Assembly (NCBI GenBank): GCA_910583685.1
Contig: CAJTXY010000011.1
Coordinates: forward strand, 1 to 36,238
Direction: 5' to 3'
Source of the DNA: an uncultured Bacilli bacterium
GTDB taxonomy: Bacteria > Bacillota_I > Bacilli_A > RF39 > UBA660
DNA length: 36,238 bases
Shown here: one piece after another, positions 23,624 through 32,276 of the stretch
How the letters are laid out: every line of letters starts with the position of its first letter
Numbering within the stretch: position 1 is the stretch's first letter
Made by a program: the position numbers and the translations under genes
The notes under the pieces: model-generated
Seen by the model: only the letters and a program-made list of their open reading frames with translations
The model's database searches: none
What the model was told of the DNA's origin: nothing

Positions 23624-24115
23624 ATGTTTATAGACTCCTCATATATAAATAGTATTATAATTATACCATAAAATTGAAAAAATTGGAAAACAGCAACTTC
23701 CTATAATATAGATTATGTTAACTTTTGTTATTGATGGAAAACAATTACGGCTCTTTATATTATTTATACTTATGCAATGGATGATAACTCATTTTCTTTG
23801 CTGCTATAGATCATTAAGATATATGGTGATGCTCTTATACTTCATTGATAAAGTCGTAATAAGTGCCTTTTAGGTATATTAATTTAATAAATTTATATTC
23901 TAATTATAATTTTCGATCTTAATTACTTTTAAGTTATTCTAATAATATACTTGCTTACGAATAAGTATTTATTATATGTCTTTTTAATTAAAATGCATTT
24001 TAAGCGATTTAAATACGTTTTATCGATACATTATACATCTAAATTTGTTTAATTGCATTTTAATGTATAAACTGATTTCTTTTGTTTCATAATATTATTG
24101 AGAGGAGAAGAAATA
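23624..24115. other. Gene-free AT-rich gap containing dif
   Basis: No supported gene lies in these 492 bases; the longest frame with an ATG (23715-23873, 52 codons) starts inside dif and has no ribosome binding site. Contents: the dif site (23696-23723), an inverted repeat ATACTT/AAGTAT (23947-23968), a perfect 16-bp palindrome (23988-24003), and strongly AT-rich DNA. The ribosome binding site of the DUF1540 gene closes the gap. Confidence 0.7.
23696..23723 (+). other. dif: dif site: XerC/XerD chromosome dimer resolution site
   Basis: The 28-bp site has the dif layout: an 11-bp left arm ACTTCCTATAA, a 6-bp centre (23707-23712) and an 11-bp right arm TTATGTTAACT. Compared from memory with the Bacillus subtilis dif, 25 of 28 positions agree; the differences are one in each arm and one in the centre. 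Xer recombinases cut and rejoin here to separate chromosome dimers at cell division. Support from context: it sits in a gene-free gap, gene direction switches around it, and a xerD-like gene lies 1.8 kb away. It therefore marks the replication terminus. Confidence 0.9.
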
Positions 24116-24334
24116 ATGAAAAAGAACGATAATAATCAAACAATTAAATGTGAAGTAGAGTCTTGCAAGTATAATGATGAAGAGGGGACTTGTGAATTAG
24201 ACGAAATTAAGGTTGGATGTGATTGTGATAATGATAAATGCAGTTGTACAGAGGAAACTGTTTGTCAATCCTTTGAAGAAGATAAACAAAAATTAGAAAA
24301 TAGTAATAGTGATGATGAGGATGCAGAGGAATAA
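24116..24334 (+). CDS. DUF1540 cysteine-rich small protein
   Basis: A 72-residue protein with the DUF1540 pattern: IKCEVESCKYNDEEGTCELDEIKVGC, then C-x-C and TVCQSFEED. Nine cysteines in a short region suggest metal binding; the role of the family is unknown, and it is common in spore-forming and related Bacillota. The acidic tail (LENSNSDDEDAEE) is extra to the domain. The start is ATG 24116 with AGAGGAGAAG; the frame from TTG 24098 runs through that site. It is the first gene on the right of dif and reads away from it, against the local trend. Confidence 0.82.
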   Translation: MKKNDNNQTIKCEVESCKYNDEEGTCELDEIKVGCDCDNDKCSCTEETVCQSFEEDKQKLENSNSDDEDAEE

Positions 24335-24339
24335 AAAGA

Positions 24340-24367
24340 AAGAACTATATTATATAGTTCTTTTTTT
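24340..24367. terminator. Bidirectional terminator between DUF1540 gene and deoB
   Basis: AAGAACTATAT (24340-24350) is complementary to ATATAGTTCTT (24352-24362); a realistic fold is AAGAACTA/TAGTTCTT with a 7-nt loop. T7 follows on the plus strand and TCTTTTTATT on the minus strand. Confidence 0.85.
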
Positions 24368-24383
24368 ATATCTCTCCCCTTCA

Positions 24384-25550
24384 CTATTTTAAACTTCCTA
24401 GTATACTCATACCTATCTCTGGAGGGGCAACATCAAAATTATCGGCAATAGTAGCACCAATATTGGCAAAGGTGTTGAATGCATTTAAACGCTTTGGTTC
24501 CAGAAAGCTGCGGCTATATAAAATTACTGGTACATTTTCTCTTGTGTGATCATTGCCAGGAAATGTTGGGTCATTTCCATGATCTGCTGTAATAATCAGT
24601 AAATCATCCACTTCTAATTTATTTAAAATCATAGGAATTTCTACATCTAATTCCTCTATAGCCTTTGCATAGCCTTCTATATCTCTTGTATGTCCATATA
24701 AACTGTCAAAATCACTTAGGTTAATCATACATAACCCAGTGAAGTTTTTATCCATTATATCAGTTAACTTATTGATTCCCTCCATATTAGAGGTTGCTTT
24801 TATATTTTTATTAATCCCTTCCCCATCAAAAATATCATTTACTTTTCCAATTGCTATTACATTATAATTATTTTCTTTTAAGCTGTCTAAAACAGTCTTT
24901 TTAGGTGGTTTAATAGCATAATCTTTTCTACCGTTATGATTAAATTTAAAGTTCCCATCTTTACCAGTAAATGGTCTTGCTATTACCCTCCCTACTCTCC
25001 AGTCTTCTTTTAAGGTGATGGCACGGATTTTTTCGCAATACTCATATAATTTAGAGACGGGGATTACATCCTCATGAGCGGCAACTTGCAAATCGGAATC
25101 TGCGGAAGTATATATAATTAAAGAACCATAATTTAATTGACGATCACCTAATTCTCTTATAATTGATTCATCATTACAGCACTTATTACCTATTATTCTT
25201 CTACCGGTTGCCTCTTCAATTCCAACTAAAACTTCTGGTGGAAATCCATTGTTAAAAGTTTTAAATGGAATGCTATTCGTAATTCCCATCATTTCATAGT
25301 GACCATTTAAAGTATCTTTTCCAGCATTATTGGGTTTTGCGATAGTATAATATGCTTCTACTTCCGTATTTTCTTTCATATTGATAGTATCTAAAAATCC
25401 TATTTTTTTTAAATTGGGAATAAATAAATTTGCTTTTTCTTTGATATGTCCTAGGGTATTTGCTCCTGTGTCACCATAATTGCTGGCATCACTTGCCTCC
25501 CCTACTCCTAATGAGTCTAATATCATTACAAATACTCGTTTAAATTTCAT
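24384..25550 (-). CDS. deoB: Phosphopentomutase
   Basis: DeoB interconverts (deoxy)ribose 1-phosphate and 5-phosphate in nucleoside salvage. At 388 residues it is full length. Alkaline-phosphatase-fold metal sites are visible: VMILDSLGVGEASDA (first Asp) with GDTGANTLGH, the cap segment NGHYEMMG, NLSDFDSLYGHTRD, and TADHGNDPTFPGNDHTRE near the C-terminus. Start: ATG 25550 with AAAGGAGAAGAAT. It begins 11 bases after the xerD-like stop, so the two form an operon. xerD-deoB adjacency is also found in B. subtilis (ripX-drm). The purine nucleoside phosphorylase that often follows is absent. Confidence 0.97.
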   Translation of the reverse strand: MKFKRVFVMILDSLGVGEASDASNYGDTGANTLGHIKEKANLFIPNLKKIGFLDTINMKENTEVEAYYTIAKPNNAGKDTLNGHYEMMGITNSIPFKTFNNGFPPEVLVGIEEATGRRIIGNKCCNDESIIRELGDRQLNYGSLIIYTSADSDLQVAAHEDVIPVSKLYEYCEKIRAITLKEDWRVGRVIARPFTGKDGNFKFNHNGRKDYAIKPPKKTVLDSLKENNYNVIAIGKVNDIFDGEGINKNIKATSNMEGINKLTDIMDKNFTGLCMINLSDFDSLYGHTRDIEGYAKAIEELDVEIPMILNKLEVDDLLIITADHGNDPTFPGNDHTRENVPVILYSRSFLEPKRLNAFNTFANIGATIADNFDVAPPEIGMSILGSLK

Positions 25551-25561
25551 ATTCTTCTCCT

Positions 25562-26470
25562 TTACTTGTGATCTCTAGGATGGTATGTATGGTAGTCATT
25601 TTTTACCTTTTCATCACTTATATGAGTATATATTTTTGTGGTCGATATATCAGAATGTCCCAAAAGCTCCTGAATGCTTCTCAAATCTGCTCCATGACTT
25701 AGTAGGTGCGTTGCGAATGAGTGTCTCAATGTATGAGGAGAGATATCAGGATTAAGACCTTTTTCTTGCAAGATTTTTTTTAGGATTTTGAAAAAACCCT
25801 GTCTTGTAATCTTTGTACCTCGATTATTGAGGAATAAGTAATCTGTATTTTTTCCTTTTAATAATTCTTTTCTTTTTTCTAAATAAAGTTTTATATAATA
25901 CATACAATATTCTCCGATAGGTATTATTCTTTCTTTTCGGCCTTTTCCTAGTACTCTGATAATACAAGAGGTGTAGTCTAAATCAAATGTTTTTAGCTCT
26001 ATTAATTCTGAAATCCTCAAACCAGTTCCATATAATAATTCTAGCATAGCTTTGTTACGATAGTCAAATGGAGTATTTAGTGAAATATTTAGTAAGTCTT
26101 CCACTTCTTCGACGTTCAATGTACTGGGCAGGCGTTTTTTTAGTTTTGGTCTACTGATACTGTTAGTGATGTCCTCTTCCACTATTCCCATTTTTTCTAA
26201 GTAAGAGAATAAACTTTTTATTGTAGTTAACTTATGGGCAATAGTTGTGTCAGTTTTTCCTGATTGGATTTCAGACTTTAAGTATTGTTCAATGTCCTTT
26301 GTACTAATACTATCAATAGGAATAGATTTGTTATTTTTATCATTATTAGGATTAAAAAATAAATAAAACATTTTTAAATCATTGTGATATGCTTCGATTG
26401 AGGCTTTAGTGAGCCCTTTTTCAAAAATACAATAATTTAAGAAGTCATCCATTGCATCCTGTAATTTCAT
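25562..26470 (-). CDS. xerD: XerD-type tyrosine recombinase
   Basis: Xer recombinases resolve chromosome dimers at dif. The 302-residue protein has an N-terminal SAM-like core-binding domain (about 1-100) and a catalytic domain with Arg in GTGLRISEL, Lys in LGKGRKERIIP, HTLRHSFATHLL (His and Arg), GHSDISTT (His) and the nucleophile Tyr in KIYTHIS. All tyrosine-recombinase residues are present. Similarity and the deoB neighbour point to XerD (RipX) rather than XerC/CodV, but the partner cannot be excluded without comparison. Start: ATG 26470 with ATGGTGATAATA upstream (GGTGA); an ATG at 26482 would include that site. It is transcribed toward dif, which lies 1.8 kb downstream. Confidence 0.93.
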   Translation of the reverse strand: MKLQDAMDDFLNYCIFEKGLTKASIEAYHNDLKMFYLFFNPNNDKNNKSIPIDSISTKDIEQYLKSEIQSGKTDTTIAHKLTTIKSLFSYLEKMGIVEEDITNSISRPKLKKRLPSTLNVEEVEDLLNISLNTPFDYRNKAMLELLYGTGLRISELIELKTFDLDYTSCIIRVLGKGRKERIIPIGEYCMYYIKLYLEKRKELLKGKNTDYLFLNNRGTKITRQGFFKILKKILQEKGLNPDISPHTLRHSFATHLLSHGADLRSIQELLGHSDISTTKIYTHISDEKVKNDYHTYHPRDHK

Positions 26471-26486
26471 TATTATCACCATCTAT

Positions 26487-26515
26487 ATTATATAAAAAAT
26501 AAGGAAAATATACAA
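26487..26515 (-). promoter_or_regulatory. Promoter of the xerD-deoB operon
   Basis: On the minus strand TTGTAT (26510-26515), a 17-bp spacer, TATAAT (26487-26492), then the xerD start within about 20 bases. Confidence 0.7.
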
Positions 26516-26523
26516 ATTTGTAA

Positions 26524-26555
26524 TAAGAAAAATGTAGAAATAAGAATTCTACATT
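26524..26555 (-). terminator. Terminator of the 227-residue unknown gene
   Basis: A 9-bp stem (AATGTAGAA / TTCTACATT at 26531-26539 and 26547-26555, loop of 7) is followed on the minus strand by TTTCTTATTA. It overlaps the stop codon of the upstream gene and separates it from xerD. Confidence 0.75.
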
Positions 26556-27237
26556 ACTTTCTGTTCTTTTGGGTACTTGTTAAGACTTTTATTAATTCGT
26601 TATTTGCAGTATTAGATGCAAAAGAGGTTCTTTCCTTTAAGAATTGTGGGTTGGACTCTTTAACGATATGTCCGTCAAATGTCACTGTTTTGCAAGCTAG
26701 ATCCTTTGTTTCCATTGTGCTGACTGATTCTATTTGCTTCAAAACTATATAGTCTGTTAAAAGAGATTCCTCTTTACTAGGTCTATAAAAGAGTATTTCT
26801 TCTGTTTGTACAAAGTTTTCATTTTCAATAGGAGAACAGGTATGGGCGAAAAGAACAACAGTTCCATCTTCTACTCTTGCTGTTACGTTTTTTAGTGTAT
26901 GGTCTTCTGGCAACTCGAATGTTAGTATTGTTTTTCCTTCCCCTTTTCTTCTTTTACTTTCTTCTAATTCTAATAGCCTTCCCTGATTTATAGTATCATA
27001 CAAGTTAGACAGTTCATTATAAATTTGTCTTATACGCAATTTATCGGTTTGTTCTGTTACAAACTGATTTGTGGTAACGTGTTGCTGTTTAGCCTCGTTG
27101 CAATATCTTTCAAGATCATATAGTACCTTTTCTAAGATTTCTCTTTCTTTATCTATAGGTAAGTAGTTAAGCCTACTCCATATTTCAGCCTTTATTTGTT
27201 CGCTGATGCCAAAGGCTCCTTCGTTTATATTTGTCAT
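26554..27237 (-). CDS. Unknown protein upstream of xerD
   Basis: A 227-residue cytoplasmic protein without a recognised family. The first part is helical (about residues 10-95, EQIKAEIWSRLNYLPIDKEREILEKVLYDLERY...). The second part looks beta-rich (about 100-200, KTILTFELPEDHTLKNVTARVEDGTVVLFAH), and a Ser/Asn/Thr-rich tail ends the protein. No membrane helix. Start: ATG 27237 with AAAGGAAGGATG about ten bases upstream; the ATG at 27246 abuts that site. It is transcribed on its own, with a terminator between it and xerD. Confidence 0.75.
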   Translation of the reverse strand: MTNINEGAFGISEQIKAEIWSRLNYLPIDKEREILEKVLYDLERYCNEAKQQHVTTNQFVTEQTDKLRIRQIYNELSNLYDTINQGRLLELEESKRRKGEGKTILTFELPEDHTLKNVTARVEDGTVVLFAHTCSPIENENFVQTEEILFYRPSKEESLLTDYIVLKQIESVSTMETKDLACKTVTFDGHIVKESNPQFLKERTSFASNTANNELIKVLTSTQKNRK

Positions 27238-27415
27238 TATTATCATCCTTCCTTTAATCTAAAACGTTTTGTATAGTTTATAATACTATGTATTTGCTGA
27301 AACTACAAGAATTATTTTATTATATTACTTTATTTTTTTATATTGAGCGATGATTATCAGTTGAAATTTCTTTAAAATATTATTAAATAATGATAAAATT
27401 AATTTGGTGATGGAG

Positions 27416-28636
27416 ATGGAAAAACCTTTAGCGTTAAAAATGGCTCCTGCTTCATTAAAAGATGTGCTTGGGCAAAAACACTTAATTGGAACAGATAAAA
27501 TTTTAACAAATTTAGTGAAAAATAAAAAGATATTCTCTATGATTTTTTATGGGAAACCAGGGATTGGAAAAACTTCTATTGCAAATGCTATTGTAAATGA
27601 TTTAGGCATCCGTTATCGTTTTTTGAATGCCACTATTAATAATAAAAAAGATTTTGATATTGTAATAGAAGAGGCAAAAATGTATGATGGAATTGTTTTA
27701 ATTATGGATGAAATTCATCGATTAAATAAGGATAAACAGGATTTATTGCTACCACAATTAGAAAGTGGTTTAATTACTCTAATTGGTATGACAACCTCTA
27801 ATCCTTATTATGCAATTAATCCTGCGATTAGAAGTCGATGCCAGTTGTTTGAATTGGAAGAGTTAGATACTGATGATATTATAATAGGTTTAAAAAGGGC
27901 TTTAGAACATCCTGATTTGCAAGGAGTTAATCTTGATAAGGATGCATTGTACTATATTGCAGAACTTGCTTCTAATGATTTACGATTTGCATATAATTTG
28001 TTGGAAGTTGCTTACTTTGCGACAGATGATAAGCATATTACGATGGAAAGGGTAAAAAGAATCCATTCAAAACCCGCTTTTTTTCACGATAAAAATGCCG
28101 ATGGACATTATGACGTTTTGAGCGCTTTTCAAAAGTCGATTCGTGGAAGTGATGTGAATGCTGCACTCCATTATTTGGCTAGATTAATTATTGCTGGGGA
28201 TTTAGAAAGTATTTATCGGCGAATGAGTGTTATTGCTTATGAAGATATTGGCCTTGCCAATCCGGGGATTGGACCTAAAGTGGATGCTGCTATTCGTGCA
28301 GCAGAACGTGTGGGACTTCCTGAAGCTAGAATTCCCCTTGGAACAATTGTAACAGAAATGGCACTATCTCCTAAATCTAATACGGCTCATATTGCTTTAG
28401 ATGAGGCAATTGCTGATATTGAAAACGGAAATATGGGAAGTGTCCCTAATCATATAAAGACAACTTCTAATGATTATAAATACCCTCACGATTATACAGG
28501 GGCTTTTGTCGTACAGCAGTACTTACCAAATAAATTAAAGAATAAAAAATATTATGTTCCAAAAGATTGTGGCTATGAGATAAATTTAAAACAAATTTAT
28601 AAAAAACTGGAGGAAATAAAAAAGAAGAGTTCATAG
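27416..28636 (+). CDS. rarA: Replication-associated recombination protein A (RarA/MgsA) AAA+ ATPase
   Basis: RarA acts at stalled replication forks and is related to clamp-loader subunits. The AAA+ core has Walker A GKPGIGKTS (about residue 46), Walker B VLIMDEIHR, sensor 1 GMTTSNPYYAINPAI and the arginine finger RSRC. The C-terminal tetramerisation region is typical: SAFQKSIRGSDVNAALHYLARLI, RRMSVIAYEDIGLANP and YKYPHDYTGAFV. Length is about 406 residues, normal for the family. Start: ATG 27416 with GGTGA six bases before; ATG 27410 is an alternative. It is one of three genes right of dif that run rightward. Its 3' end overlaps the terminator of convergent holA. Confidence 0.94.
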   Translation: MEKPLALKMAPASLKDVLGQKHLIGTDKILTNLVKNKKIFSMIFYGKPGIGKTSIANAIVNDLGIRYRFLNATINNKKDFDIVIEEAKMYDGIVLIMDEIHRLNKDKQDLLLPQLESGLITLIGMTTSNPYYAINPAIRSRCQLFELEELDTDDIIIGLKRALEHPDLQGVNLDKDALYYIAELASNDLRFAYNLLEVAYFATDDKHITMERVKRIHSKPAFFHDKNADGHYDVLSAFQKSIRGSDVNAALHYLARLIIAGDLESIYRRMSVIAYEDIGLANPGIGPKVDAAIRAAERVGLPEARIPLGTIVTEMALSPKSNTAHIALDEAIADIENGNMGSVPNHIKTTSNDYKYPHDYTGAFVVQQYLPNKLKNKKYYVPKDCGYEINLKQIYKKLEEIKKKSS

Positions 28637-28643
28637 ACTCCTC
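28611..28643 (-). terminator. Terminator of the alaS-holA operon
   Basis: On the minus strand GAGGAGT (28637-28643) pairs with ACTCTTC (28624-28630), 7 bp with one G-T pair and a 6-nt loop, followed by TTTTTTATTTCC. It lies across the rarA stop codon. Confidence 0.65.
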
Positions 28644-29592
28644 ATAAATTAAGTAAGAACATTTCGAACCCTATAGTGGCACTTTCTTGGCCACTTTTTA
28701 TTTTGTAATCTAAGTTATGAAGATTATGAATCAGCTTTCGTATATCATTTTCTTCATAATATGGCAAAAATTCTAATGTTTTTTGAATCCGAAATGGATG
28801 CTCCTTTAAAACTTTTGCAATTTCGTCTTTTGTCATACCTTTTCTTTTCGCAAACATTACTTGATAAATTAAGCGTACTTGACTTTCGATTAGTCCGATC
28901 ATCGAATGAGGTTCAAAGTTGTATTCTTTTAATAAATTATATTGCTTAAAAATATTAGTTTTATCTCTAAGAGCAATGTACTTTACCAGATCAAAGGCTA
29001 ATTTTTCAGTATCTGGATTTTTTTTGATAACAATTTCCTCTATATCTTCTTCTTTGATTTCTAAAGTATCAATTGCAAACATTTTCAATTTTTCGCATTC
29101 TTGTATTATTTTGCTACTATCTTCTCCGCAGTATTCTAAAATCATTTGTTTAGCATTATTAGAAATTTTATAATCCTGTAACACTTCTTGGATGATTTCG
29201 AATGGTTTTGTTGCAACTATTATTTTTTCTGTTAATTTTTTTATCTCTTTTACTACTTTTTTTCTCTCATCGCATTTTGAGACTCCCATAATGAAGAGTA
29301 CATCTGGATTTGGGTTTTTTAGATATTTTAAAATTGCTTCTATTTCCTCATCAGCAATTTTAATATTGCTGGTTGCTTTTAGAAAGGTACTATTAGTGAT
29401 AGCAACGACTTTTCGAGGCGTTAAAAATGAATAAGTGTCTAGATCTTCTATTACTTGTGCTAATGTATTTTCTTCTAAGTCATAATAAGTGACACTTTCT
29501 TCTGAAAAACCGTTTTTTTTAATTATTTTTGTAATCTCTTTTTGAAGAGAATACTTGTCGCTACCTTCTATTAAGTAACAATTTTTAGCCAT
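28642..29592 (-). CDS. holA: DNA polymerase III delta subunit
   Basis: HolA (delta) opens the sliding clamp within the clamp loader. The 316-residue protein shows the family layout: NCYLIEGSDKYSLQKEI at the start, LDTYSFLTPRKVVAITNSTFL, DVLFIMGVSKCDERKK, and the C-terminal three-helix collar with FDLVKYIALRDK and SMIGLIESQVRLIYQV. There is no P-loop, as expected for delta. Start: ATG 29592, overlapping the alaS end by 8 bases. It is the last gene of the T-box operon. holA usually sits with comEC or rpsT in Bacilli, so its place after alaS is unusual. Confidence 0.93.
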   Translation of the reverse strand: MAKNCYLIEGSDKYSLQKEITKIIKKNGFSEESVTYYDLEENTLAQVIEDLDTYSFLTPRKVVAITNSTFLKATSNIKIADEEIEAILKYLKNPNPDVLFIMGVSKCDERKKVVKEIKKLTEKIIVATKPFEIIQEVLQDYKISNNAKQMILEYCGEDSSKIIQECEKLKMFAIDTLEIKEEDIEEIVIKKNPDTEKLAFDLVKYIALRDKTNIFKQYNLLKEYNFEPHSMIGLIESQVRLIYQVMFAKRKGMTKDEIAKVLKEHPFRIQKTLEFLPYYEENDIRKLIHNLHNLDYKIKSGQESATIGFEMFLLNL

Positions 29593-32275
29593 TTTTTACT
29601 TCCTGTTTTATCTCTTCTAATAATGAGTTGATATTATCTACTTCCTTTGTTCCCCCTTGGGCAAAAGTACTACTTCCTCCCCCATTACCATTAGTGAACT
29701 GTGCTACCTTTTTCATTAACAGTCCAGCATTAATAGACGAATTACTGCGACAAATGTAATTTATGCTGCCATCTTTCTTTTTGTTAGCGAAGAAAATAAT
29801 CATATTTTCATTTTCGTTAGCAATAGCATCAGCCACTGTTTTTAGAAGTTGATTTTCAATGTTATCAGTCATCATAATTAGCGATGAAATGCTTTCAAAT
29901 TTCTCTATTCTATTTCGATATATATCTAGATTGTCTAAAGTAAGATTTTGTAGCTCTTGATTAAATTTTTTTTCTAAATCGCGAACTTCACTTTGAATAT
30001 AAGAAAGTTCGTTGCAATTAAAGATAATATCTTTATATGAACTAGGCCGAGAATTATCAATATCTACATCAAAATTTAATGCAATTCCTTTTTTGGAAGC
30101 TTCATCTAGAATCGTTTTAGCTTTCATTAATAGTTTTATCATTTCGTCGTTGTAGGGCCTAATTACTTCAAATAATGTGTTTTCTATTTTTTTACCAGTG
30201 ACTCCCTCGATTCGATAGGTGTTACTGCCTTTTGATTCATAGGAGAATATTGCAAATCGATTAATATCCTTTGTATTATTTGCATGGGTTCCCCCACAGA
30301 GTTCAATTGATTTCCCCATTTTTACAACTCTTACAACCTCACCATATTTTTCGGTAAATAGTGCCATTGCGCCTAATTGTTTTGCTTTATCAATGGGCAT
30401 TACCTCTGTAGAGACTATTAGTTGTTTTTTTATCATATCATTTACTAGTTCTTCTACTTCTAAAATTTTATCATCTGTAAGTTTTCCTGCATAAGTAAAA
30501 TCGAGACGTAGGCGTTCGCTATCGACATAGCTTCCTGCTTGATGTACATTTTCTCCTAATAAATTTCTTAGTGCATAATGAAGCAGGTGAACACTGGAGT
30601 GGTTTGCTTCTATAGCTCTTCTTCTTTCTTTATCTACAACGATTTCGCAGTCTTCTTTTAACTCTATTATACCATCTAATACTTTTACCTTATGAATATG
30701 CTGTCCATTAGGGGCTTTAAAAACGTCTAAAACACGTGCTTTAAACTTTTTACCAACAATCATACCTGTGTCGCTAACCTGTCCTCCACCCTCTGCATAA
30801 AAACAAGTTCTTTTTAGGGCAATATAGCCTTCTTTTGTTAAGGACTTTTCTAATTTTTCTTTTGAAAAAATTCCGATTACATTACTTTTAACTCGGTAAA
30901 GTCCATATACAAAACTTGACTCTTTGGTAAAGTCTAATAATACTTGTTTATTACTTGCCATAGATGACTTTGTTTTGGCATTTTTCTGAGATAATTCTTT
31001 CTGCATTGCCATATATTTTTCAAATTCTTCCTTGCTAACTGTAAAGTTATGTTCCTCTAGGTATTCTTCTGTAAGTTCAAAAGGAAAGCCAAATGTATCA
31101 TATAGTTTAAAAGCATCCTCTCCAGAGATTGTTTTGTCGTTAGAATTTTCCATTAATTCTTCAAGACGTCTCTCCCCTGCTTCTAAGGTATTCATAAATA
31201 GTTTTTCTTCTTCTAATACCAAGGCTTCTACTGTACCACGGTTTTCATTTAGATATGGGTATGCCTCTTCCATTGTTGCTATTACATCAGAAACTAATAG
31301 GTATAAAAATGGCTTATTTAAACCGATCTTTTTCCCATAGCGAACACTTCTTCTTAATAGTCTACGAAGTACATAACCACGCCCAACGTTTTCAAAGATT
31401 GCTCCATCTGATAAAGCAAAGGTAATTGTTTTAATATGGTCTGCAATTACTTTGAATGCTGTTTGTCCATCATATAATATGTCACTCATTTTTTCGATGC
31501 GTTCTATAATTGGATGTAATAGGTCGGTTTCAAATGGGCTATCTACTTCTTGAAAGATACAACACCATCTTTCAAGTCCTGCTCCTGTATCAATATTTTT
31601 ATGAGGGAGTTCTTTGTACTTTTCGCGTGGGACATTCTTTTTGGAATTGAATTGTGAAAACACATTGTTCCAGATTTCAATGAATCGTTCTTGTTCGTCA
31701 TCTGTCTTGAATTTTTCAAGAGCATCTCCATTGGGATCGTATTTCTCACCACGATCATAGAAGATTTCGCTGTCTGGTCCACATGGCCCTTCTCCAATTT
31801 CCCAAAAGTTTCCTTCTAATCTGATGATATGATCTTTTTCTACACCTAGGCTTAACCATTTTTCATAGGCATCCTCGTCATCTGTATAAATTGTCATATA
31901 TAGTTTTTCAAGCGGAATTGCAAAATAGTCTTTGGAAGTTAGTAATTCGAATGCAAATTCAATTGCTTCTTCTTTAAAATAATCTCCAATTGAGAAATTT
32001 CCCATCATTTCAAAGAATGTTAAGTGTCTTTTTGTTATACCAACATTTTCAATATCATTAGTGCGAATACATTTTTGAATATTTGTAATTCTTTTTGATT
32101 CTGGTATTTCGCTTCCGTCGAAATATTTTTTTAGTGGCGTAACTCCTGCATTGATCCAAAGTAGACTGTCATCGTTAATTGGTACTAATGATGCACTTTC
32201 AAATACTTTATGGCCTTTATTTTTAAAAAAGCGAAGCCACGTTTCCCTGATTTCATTTTGACTCATTTTTTTCAT
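29585..32275 (-). CDS. alaS: Alanyl-tRNA synthetase
   Basis: AlaS charges tRNA-Ala. At 896 residues it is full length: the class II catalytic domain (RFFKNKGHKVFESASLVP, INAGVTPLKKYFDG, CIRTNDIENVGITKRHLTFFEMMGNFS, GEGPCGPDSEIF), the tRNA recognition part (GRGYVLRRLLRRSVRYG), the editing domain with zinc ligands HSSVH and CGGTH (with intervening YVDSERLRLDF), and the C-terminal DHHA1 domain (GGGSSTFAQGG). Start: ATG 32275 with AAGGAGAG seven bases before; an ATG three codons later (32266) is possible. It starts one base after the upstream kinase gene's stop. The operon is preceded by an alanine T-box (33401-33582), which should raise expression when uncharged tRNA-Ala builds up. Confidence 0.98.
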   Translation of the reverse strand: MKKMSQNEIRETWLRFFKNKGHKVFESASLVPINDDSLLWINAGVTPLKKYFDGSEIPESKRITNIQKCIRTNDIENVGITKRHLTFFEMMGNFSIGDYFKEEAIEFAFELLTSKDYFAIPLEKLYMTIYTDDEDAYEKWLSLGVEKDHIIRLEGNFWEIGEGPCGPDSEIFYDRGEKYDPNGDALEKFKTDDEQERFIEIWNNVFSQFNSKKNVPREKYKELPHKNIDTGAGLERWCCIFQEVDSPFETDLLHPIIERIEKMSDILYDGQTAFKVIADHIKTITFALSDGAIFENVGRGYVLRRLLRRSVRYGKKIGLNKPFLYLLVSDVIATMEEAYPYLNENRGTVEALVLEEEKLFMNTLEAGERRLEELMENSNDKTISGEDAFKLYDTFGFPFELTEEYLEEHNFTVSKEEFEKYMAMQKELSQKNAKTKSSMASNKQVLLDFTKESSFVYGLYRVKSNVIGIFSKEKLEKSLTKEGYIALKRTCFYAEGGGQVSDTGMIVGKKFKARVLDVFKAPNGQHIHKVKVLDGIIELKEDCEIVVDKERRRAIEANHSSVHLLHYALRNLLGENVHQAGSYVDSERLRLDFTYAGKLTDDKILEVEELVNDMIKKQLIVSTEVMPIDKAKQLGAMALFTEKYGEVVRVVKMGKSIELCGGTHANNTKDINRFAIFSYESKGSNTYRIEGVTGKKIENTLFEVIRPYNDEMIKLLMKAKTILDEASKKGIALNFDVDIDNSRPSSYKDIIFNCNELSYIQSEVRDLEKKFNQELQNLTLDNLDIYRNRIEKFESISSLIMMTDNIENQLLKTVADAIANENENMIIFFANKKKDGSINYICRSNSSINAGLLMKKVAQFTNGNGGGSSTFAQGGTKEVDNINSLLEEIKQEVKNG

Positions 32276-32276
32276 T

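Noticed and set aside
23715..23873. 52-codon frame in the dif gap
   Set aside because: The ATG lies inside dif and has no ribosome binding site; the product shows no recognisable pattern.
28761..29434. Three rightward frames (62-84 codons) opposite holA
   Set aside because: They are antisense shadows of a well-supported holA with no ribosome binding sites or domains.
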